Positions 56,601-64,000 of a stretch of 64,000 nucleotides of DNA are shown piece by piece. The stretch is from positions 77,317,232 through 77,381,231 of the forward strand of contig NC_069126.1 in assembly GCF_026914265.1 (NCBI RefSeq), read 5' to 3'. The DNA is from Mya arenaria. Lineage: Eukaryota; Mollusca; Bivalvia; Myida; Myidae. A model generated the notes under the pieces. The model ran no database searches. It was not told the origin of the DNA and saw nothing but the letters and a program-made list of their open reading frames with translations. Position 1 is the stretch's first letter; each line of letters starts with the position of its first letter. The position numbers and the translations under genes are program-made.

Positions 56601-59600
56601 CTGACAGTATTTCCATAGCAAGATACTACTGTGTTGCCATGAGACTCCTGAAATATTTGTGTACCGAGAGGTGTGATGACTTGAACAGCGGTGTTAATGT
56701 CGGGGGCGTTGAATGTGATGTCCTCAGGGTGGACGATGTTGTCCGCGTCAAGGTCCTGGATCTCACCCCTTTCCTCCTGGGCACTGCAATACACACATTC
56801 ACAATTAAAGTTATGTAATCATTTGTAGACAACTAATTATCAAAAGCCTTTATCTGCTTAGCTTGAACTCGTTAATTGTGAAGAGAACTTTGAACAGATA
56901 TAGATAAAGGCCTAGCCTTCTTTATGGGTGGAATGTATACATGCAGAAGTCCACAATGAGAATGTGTGTGGAATGTGTTCACAGTGCGACTTGCATGAAC
57001 AACCGGTCATCAACATAATTCCTCCGATAAGCGTCTATTCTTTATGTATATTACAAAATTGACAGTCAAGGATCATTAACACTATTTTCTAAATTAGTTT
57101 TGAACACTACATTGCATTCTCATTTAAAACACTCAAACAAAAGCAATACATTATCAAAGCTTAGTTTCTATTCTTCATGCAATCCACTTAATTGTAATAA
57201 GACTCACACCTACATTTTATTACAATATTACAGAAAAAAGTACACAAGGGAGGTTACTCACACTTGGCTTTCTACAATAGTCTCTGTTGGAGTTGTCTGT
57301 TCCTGCACAGGGGCTTTATTCTTGTTGATCTCCGCACGCTTTTGGGCTTCTGATGCTTGAGTGATATACTTTGTCCATCTGTTTGTTAAGAAATATTCTG
57401 TTAGCTAGTTTTGAATGGCAAAGCCTAAACATTCTGCCATATTATATTAACAAGATACTTTTTTTAACTTTAAAGATGCACAATACAGATGGTGCAAAAT
57501 TATTGTCTTTATTTTTAATGCATTATTGTGTTAACCTCATTTGACTTTAATGATAACAACCAAAAAATCATAAATAAGCAATATTTTGGGCTTTTAACCA
57601 TGAAATTTGTGGCCACTTAGCTTAAAAAAAAATTGTTATCAAGGCTAATATTTTTTTATCTGATCATTCAAGTCAATTTATTTTGCATCAAACTACATGT
57701 ATGTTGTACCCCTTAAAATGCTTGGGTAATATGTAGTGTATCCATCTGTCAGTGGAAATATGAACATGTTGCTTCCCTTACCACCCATAACAATTATAGG
57801 AACAGAGACATTTGGACAAAAACAATAACATACCAGGGTTGTTCAGGAGGTTTGTGGAATTTTAACATAATATGAACCGAGTTGTTGAAAATGATTGAAA
57901 GATATAAATGAAGTTTAATGCAATCCACATTAATAATATAAGAATGGTGTATTTCATATCAAGCTTCATGATCATCTAGATTTCTGGAATCCATGATGAC
58001 AAATGAGTGTAATAGACACAAGTTATTGTCTCAACATTTGCAAAATAAAGTAATTCTACAGTATAAAAGCACCATAATTTGACAGGTTGATTTGACGCTG
58101 TTATATGTGACACAAGCGTCTTGTCTTGGCATTAATGATCACATCCTACAAATTTGGAAACTTTGTCTAAAGCAGCAACTAGTAAAAATCTTGTTCCCAA
58201 AACTTTGTTTTTTTATGTGATTTGTGGCCAGCTTGGACCCTTGTTTCTAGCCACTTTGTTGGATAGCATATATCATGTTTACAAGTTTGGCCTAGAATGT
58301 GGAATGGGAGGGAAGGGGTTTTTCACTTCTTAAGGGGCTGGGTTGTGCTTGAATCAGACCGTCATGTGCTAAAGTTGAATAGCAAAATAGGCCATCCTTA
58401 AAAAATTGTTTGAAGTGTCCTGACAAACTCTTTGAAAATGCCCACACTAAAATCTGTTTGACCACTGAAGTAATCACAAATGGTGGCATGAACAGGGTCA
58501 CTAATTAACTTTGAATGGTTAAAAAGCTTCTTTAGGTGGTCCATGTGCGAAGAAGGTACGTAGAAGGTGAGAAGTACCATCCTCAGGTGAGATGTATGTT
58601 TGAGGGCTTTACTAATAATGTAACATTAATTGAAGCTTTCAGAAAGAAAACCCATATATATATAAAATTATTGACATAAGAATAAAATCATTGTGAAAAC
58701 TTACATTCTCTGCTCCTCCGCTGTGCCTGCCAACAGCTTGTAGATCTGTGGTCCTGCTTTAGAAGTGTTCACCACAAAGAATGCTTTTTTATCCGTAGCG
58801 TCATTCCTAGCTAACACATTGTTCAACCATAAGAGTGGGCTGTGTTTTTTAGCTTCAGTTCGACCCGCTACGAGCTGGGTATTTTGTAATTTTAACACTA
58901 GTCTGTCTTCCTGTTTTTGTAAGATCACCATGGCCTTTTCCAACAACACTAAATGCACTTCGATCTGTTTTCTGTTGTTTATATTCCATATTAAAGGTCC
59001 ATCATGTACAAGGTTATGTGATCTAATATCCAACTCCTGAAAAATAAGAAAATATTATACATAAATTTCAGTTAAAATAGCTAGGTTCTAAATGCTCATG
59101 GTTCAACAATAACATTATTTTGCAGACAAAATCCAATGTTTTTGGAAGTTTTTTATTTTCTACTAGACAAACTTTCCTATAAAACATATATAATCAACTA
59201 ACACTTTAGCTTACAGTTAGAAGCTTTTCAGGTAATTGTATTTTGAAAAGCAAAATATAGAAATACATATTGATTTTATTAAATGTATTTCCAATTTCAG
59301 TAGATAAGTATATAGTATGTATTGACTATGTCTTAATAACAAAGGCAAACCTAAATCCAAAACAACTTATAACATATACACTTGTTACAACATTCACTAA
59401 TTTAACACATCTACCCCACTCATATAACGTACCCTAAGTTCATCAGCCTCCGAAGAGTTATCGATGGACTTCTTGTCAATACGTCGATGAAGCTCCACCA
59501 GTCGCTGCCGATTCTCGCAGACTTTGACCTCCTGATTTACATGTGTGAGGATTCGCTTGCTGCACTTTAGCGATAACTCGAGGTTACGATACTCATCTGT

Positions 59601-62600
59601 GTTGGCTGTGGAAGAAGAAATATGTTCAAATTTTAAAAGCGATGCATGAAAACGCAATCACTCACGTCTTTTTATGCTTTTGCTTTATTTTTGCTTCATT
59701 TTTATTATCATGGAAAATATGATGAATTTTTAAAGTAGTTATTTGCAAATAATCATTTACATGTTATTTTGCGCTTTAAATAACTGTTTTTAAACAAAAA
59801 CATGAAGTTTTTAAACAAAAACATGAAGCACCTTTCTTCAGTAAAAACATCATATTTACAGAAGGTTGTAGGTATCCTTACGTGAAGTATATTTCATGAG
59901 GTTCTCGATGAGGAGTGGGTATTTAGTGAGACGCATAAACTGTTTGGGAATGATGTCTCTCAGGGCCAGTCGCTGACACAGAGGGTTGTTCTCAGCATCC
60001 TGTGATACAAGGGGAACCAAACAAGTTAACAACACACAGTTTCAAGAGTAGAGCTTTCTTTGTGATAATGAACTAATTCATTTTTTGATTATTGAAAGTA
60101 GTATATAAATGATGAACAGAAGACAGACTAAAAAGATACAGTGCTTTGAAATGATTCCTTACTCAAGCAACTGCTTAATGACTGTACCCTGGCTCTAATT
60201 TCTCGAAACTCCTTAAGTCCCTTATAACAGGATTAAGCTAAGCTCACTATTTTTGTTTTTCAATAATTTGCGTATTATTTACTTCTTTAAGAGTTTTTAT
60301 ACTTTAAATAGAACTAATCTTTATGATAATCACAATAAACCATTTTTCATACATCAAATTTCAGTTTTGATATGTATGTTGGCTAATTGAGAAAGCTACT
60401 TACCGGTAAGCCTATTAAGAAGTTTCAAGAAATTGGAGCCTCATGTCTAAATAATCAACACTTGATCAAAGCAAGACAAAAGGAATAGTTGCACGTACAT
60501 AATGGCAAAACCACAATTTTTTTTTAGACAAGATAAACTCATTCAAACTCACGGCTAGTAGTTGAGCTGTTTTGGTTTCCTTGCGGAGGCGTAGCTTGAG
60601 TTGTTCGAGCATGTGTGACTGGTTACGACAGAACACCGCACACCCGTGCTTGAAGTTCTCGCCCTCATGATTATCAAACTATAAAAAAACACATATATCA
60701 AAGCATTGACTTTACCTAGATTTCTCATTCATACAAACACCAGTGTACAGCAGTCACATGACCCAGCTCATGCTGGGGTCTGTTTGAGTAGGAGTAGGAG
60801 GGTTTCCTGCCCAAAGCAGTGTGAAGAAGCCAAGGCTCCTTTTGACATTGTTTCCAAAGCTATTCATATCCATTTCATGGAACTTCCTTGTGTTTTTGAT
60901 GCAAGGGTCTCAGCAAAAATGTAAATAGATTGAACTCAAAAGATCTCAATCCCAATTTTAAGATTAATCCTGACCTTAAGAACCCCTGTACAAAACAACA
61001 GAATCAGGCAAAACACAAAATAGTGGCACCATTTTGAACTCTACCGTTCCATAGCTGCTTTCCAGTTATCTTCATCTAAGCAATAGGCATATACTGGTTC
61101 ATGCTAAGCGCTAAACAAGAGCAAGTGGTGGCAAAGCTTATCTGTTATCTTTTAGGCCAAATGAGGGACTTAAATTGGCAACTATTAAATCCAAAGTTAA
61201 GGGTCTTACGAAACAAGTGCATATTGTCAATGGCAATGTGAATACTAAGTTCAATGTAAATAGCTTGAAAGGTCTTTCAGCTATATCCAAGGCTAGATAA
61301 CTTGCAAGACTATGTCACCAAGGCCATCAGTGATCCATTTACAAACAGAAAATTTCCTCATTACTTGGATTCAAACTTACTGAATAGTACATGTAGGTCA
61401 TGACAGTAAGATGTAAAATGTAGAAGGTTTCATTACTGTGAAATCATTAATGTTCGTGGGGCATTAATGTTCGTGGTTTTCGTGGGTAGGGTGATCCACA
61501 AATTTAAGATCCCACGAAATATAGACCCTTAATTCACTTTTTCAACTGCCATGTTATGTTCATACTAGTTTATTCGTTACAGAGGCCGCAGTATACAACG
61601 TTTATACCTGCCTCACTGTATATTTTACTATTATTGCTTTGTTAATATATTATATCAGCCTTTAACAAATAATAAACCAAATCAATTAAATGTGTTTTTA
61701 TGAACCAAATGACAGAAGCAGGTGTTTAAACGTGTGCTGTTAATGAAAATCTTCAGGTTTACTAGATGTGCGTGATGAGTGTAGTACTCGATTTTTTTAT
61801 TTAATGAAATTATTAATCGATTACATTGGAGGTTAATGAGCACCAAAAATAAAAAAACAAGAATTCAAGTACCCACGAAATTGTATTTTTTCGGCAAACC
61901 ACGAAATTTCATGCCAACAAATATAAATGATTTCACAGTATATTATTTATTCTTTCTTTATAAGAATTTATATAACTAGCAGTTCTAAGCAAACTACCGG
62001 TAGTTACAAATACAGCTTAACTTTTAATGTGAATCAGAAAATCTCAAGGGTCATTCAAGTAGCTACAAGTCAAAATTACCCTTTGTAAAAGGAGATCTCC
62101 TACTGCTGTGACTACAGACTTTTCCTTGCGCCGTTCCTTCATAGATTTGTTAAGGGCACCTGTATTAAATATAAGCAAAACAGTTAAAGGTTGTACAGGG
62201 ACACTAAATTGGTATTAAGTTCTGGAAGTAATAGTTATTATTCAGCATTGAATATTCATGGGGATTTCCAGTATAACAAACCAAATCTTATCATTTTTTT
62301 TAATTTAATAGATTTTAACATTATACAACAGCTGTATTTCTAGTACTACTAATATCATGAAACCTGATTTGAGATTTTTTTATCAAGTTACATTAAACGC
62401 ACAGAAATATTTCATGATTTATTTGAACCACATGGTACAACCTGCTTTAAGGGGAAAAAAACAACAGAATATACAAGTTCGGAATAAAGTGTAATGTATG
62501 TATTCAACCAACCAAACTCGGGTATGAAACTGCAGGTACTCACCATGAAGTTGAATCATGGTTTCCAAGTTAGGAAATAGACTCTTAGTGAATTCTAGAC

Positions 62601-62690
62601 TAATGGATTGCTCATGTTTCATAGGCTGATAGAACAGCTTGTCCAGAATCTTCAGATTACGAACATGGCACTTCTCCGTGTAAAACAGCT
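47660..62690 (-). CDS. ARHGEF12: ARHGEF11/12-type Rho guanine nucleotide exchange factor, C-terminal part
   Basis: Fourteen minus-strand exons join in frame to 904 residues plus TGA: 62690-62544, 62159-62080, 60678-60553, 59999-59882, 59605-59433, 59036-58705, 57378-57262, 56783-56665, 54922-54813, 54202-54085, 53394-53291, 52094-52047, 49350-49071, 48501-47660. Numbering from the first visible residue, the DH domain covers about 1-190. It opens ELFYTEKCHVRNLKILDKLF and contains LRDIIPKQFMRLTKYPLLIE. The PH domain covers about 216-335 (GPLIWNINN; VILQKQEDRLVLKL; AFFVVNTSKAGPQIYKLL; RIWTKYI) and closely follows the PDZ-RhoGEF/LARG pattern. Helical or coiled-coil parts follow (EERDRLRRELKFAQEELNRL near 538-557), then a 280-residue acidic Asp/Glu/Ser tail. 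These proteins activate RhoA downstream of G-alpha12/13. The PDZ and RGS-like exons must lie beyond the window. The 48-nt exon at 52094-52047 is the least certain. Confidence 0.9.
61436..61938. mobile_element. Tc1/mariner-type MITE (503 bp) in a RhoGEF intron
   Basis: Inverted termini CTGTGAAATCATT and AATGATTTCACAG are flanked by TA on both sides. 'gttcgtggggcatt' and 'acccacgaaattg' lie inside the arms. No transposase. Confidence 0.7.
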
Positions 62691-62743
62691 CTGAAATAAG
62701 TTGAAGAATGGTTTTGAATAGCATCCATCAAATTTTTCAATTA

Positions 62744-63083
62744 GGTCTAAAAAAAAAATATGTCTGTTTCGGGTAACCCGACCCTAACTATAAAAATGCG
62801 CCGACCCTAACTATTTTTTTCCGTTTCTGAGCAAAAAAAATATTCGTTAGGGAATAGAGAGTTAAGAAGGGCGGATAAATGCAGATTTTAATCAGAATTA
62901 TTGTTTATATGATAAAACAAAGTCAGGCAATGACAGTAATGTAGGAAAGACTGCCATGTGCAAGAAAACACTCTGAACTTACGACAGATTTTGAAAAAAA
63001 ATTAAAAAAATTCCCTACCTACCGGTACCTACCTAGAAATTTTGGGAAGGTTACCCTAAACAAACAATTATTTTTTTTAGGCC
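62744..63083. mobile_element. MITE with GGYCTAAAAAAA ends (340 bp)
   Basis: The left arm GGTCTAAAAAAAAA...CGGGTAACCC pairs with the right arm GGTTACCCTAAAC...TTTTTTTAGGCC. TTA flanks both ends (62741-62743 and 63084-63086). The 3-bp TWA-type duplication suggests PIF/Harbinger. It lies just upstream of the first visible DH exon, in the intron. Confidence 0.7.
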
Positions 63084-63201
63084 TTAGAAGTAGCTTTAGG
63101 TCACATTTATACAATCGCCTGACTAAAAGTAAAGATTCTTGTATCTTGTAATAGTGATGATATCCCCAGTAAGATAAGTGCTCCATACAATCTAATACAT
63201 A

Positions 63202-63892
63202 CAGTTGAACACCGTTAATCCGAAATCGTAGGGACCCAACAGGTTATTTCGGAATAGCGATGTGTTCGATAAATAATTTTCAAAAAATGACAGCATTCCC
63301 GAATTATAGATGACGTGAAATACTAAGTCGTGAAGATTGCAATGTCGGTTACACGCTACCAATACGGTAGCATTCGGTTTGAGAGGTCTTTCATATACGA
63401 AAATATTTGTTTATTTTTTCGGAACACGTATTGTTCAGTAGCGGGTCTAGTGAGCAATGCGGCAATCAAATCTGATGAGATAGACATTTTCGAATGATAT
63501 TCAGGTTGTGCATGTAAGCTTATTTATACTCGCACTTGGGCCTTGCCCATTCAGAGAGTGTTATTGTTAGTCATTCAGGTTCTTTTAACCAGTGTATACA
63601 CACTACACCACCCAAATGAATCGCTCATTTTCTGACATCAATGTTTGTAACATATGCGTGCTCAATGTCATTCTTTTAACAAGCGCTAATTGTGCTCCAA
63701 TGTCACCTCAAGCCGATGCCCAAGTGCATTCGAAGTAAGGTGTGAAAAACCTTGACATGATCCAGTTTGAAATAAAAATTGATAAATAAATGTGAAATAC
63801 CCAATCAGGACTATAATTTTTACTTCGAAATAGCGATTATTTCGGACTATCCAATTCGGATAAACAGTGTTCAGAATAGCGGTGTTCATTTG
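63202..63892. mobile_element. Pogo/Tigger-like element (691 bp), non-autonomous
   Basis: Inverted termini CAGTTGAACACCG and CGGTGTTCATTTG are flanked by TA. Subterminal 'atccgaaat', 'atttcgga' and 'aattcgga' repeats match the 'CAG-TTGAA...CCGTTAATCCGAA' style of Tigger/pogo elements. No transposase frame survives. Confidence 0.7.
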
Positions 63893-64000
63893 TATTTAAT
63901 ACGGTTGTTTGAAGTTACCCATCCCCAGACTGGCCTTTATAATATACATTGTAGATGAACATGTATGAATATTACCAAGGCTGGGGCTTTATTCAATTAC
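63893..64000. other. Window edge, RhoGEF intron
   Basis: No further RhoGEF exon ending in phase 1 could be recognised here. Confidence 0.3.

Overview
This is a eukaryotic window, AT-rich, intron-rich and full of repeats. It has GT/AG-spliced genes, a long LINE, several DNA-transposon families and tandem satellites. I read it as a protostome, most likely a bivalve mollusc. The reasons are the expanded immunoglobulin receptor locus, the dispersed 'TGACCTTGACCT' satellite, a SINE that looks like known metazoan/molluscan tRNA-SINEs, and a metazoan RGS-type RhoGEF. The species is not determined. No bacterial, plasmid or phage feature is present.

Layout. 1-1.7 kb: possible last exons of a plus-strand gene. 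2.4-12.8 kb: a decayed, partly duplicated block with minisatellites and a broken copy of the first two exons of the next gene. 12.8-19.9 kb: a complete plus-strand receptor gene whose 15 exons I could join in frame (937 aa). It has a signal peptide, eight Ig-like exons (all phase 1-1), one membrane helix and a cytoplasmic tail with three canonical ITIMs, each on or near its own small exon. 20.6-24.1 kb: a 5'-truncated LINE with an intact 1055-aa endonuclease/reverse-transcriptase frame. 26-27.9 kb: a Harbinger transposase pseudogene and a PIF/Harbinger-type MITE. 29.2-34.5 kb (minus): a secreted acidic protein (8 exons, 503 aa) carrying 82 consecutive histidines encoded by a CAC/CAT repeat, with a CRE-plus-TATA promoter. 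35-43 kb: a transposon graveyard with a hairpin MITE, a SINE, a gag fragment, a 9-bp-TSD MITE and a satellite split by two hAT elements, one of which contains a PIF-type MITE. 47.7-62.7 kb (minus): the C-terminal 904 residues (14 exons) of an ARHGEF11/12-type RhoGEF with DH, PH, coiled-coil and acidic tail. Its introns hold further MITEs.

The three supported cellular genes do not form one pathway. The receptor is a probable inhibitory cell-surface receptor signalling through tyrosine phosphatases. The His-rich protein is probably extracellular and metal-binding. The RhoGEF would link G-alpha12/13-type signals to RhoA. The most novel candidates are the three-ITIM Ig receptor with its decayed tandem relatives, and the 82-histidine secreted protein.

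All exon models were derived by eye from splice sites, phase and open frame. None has been checked by transcript or database search.
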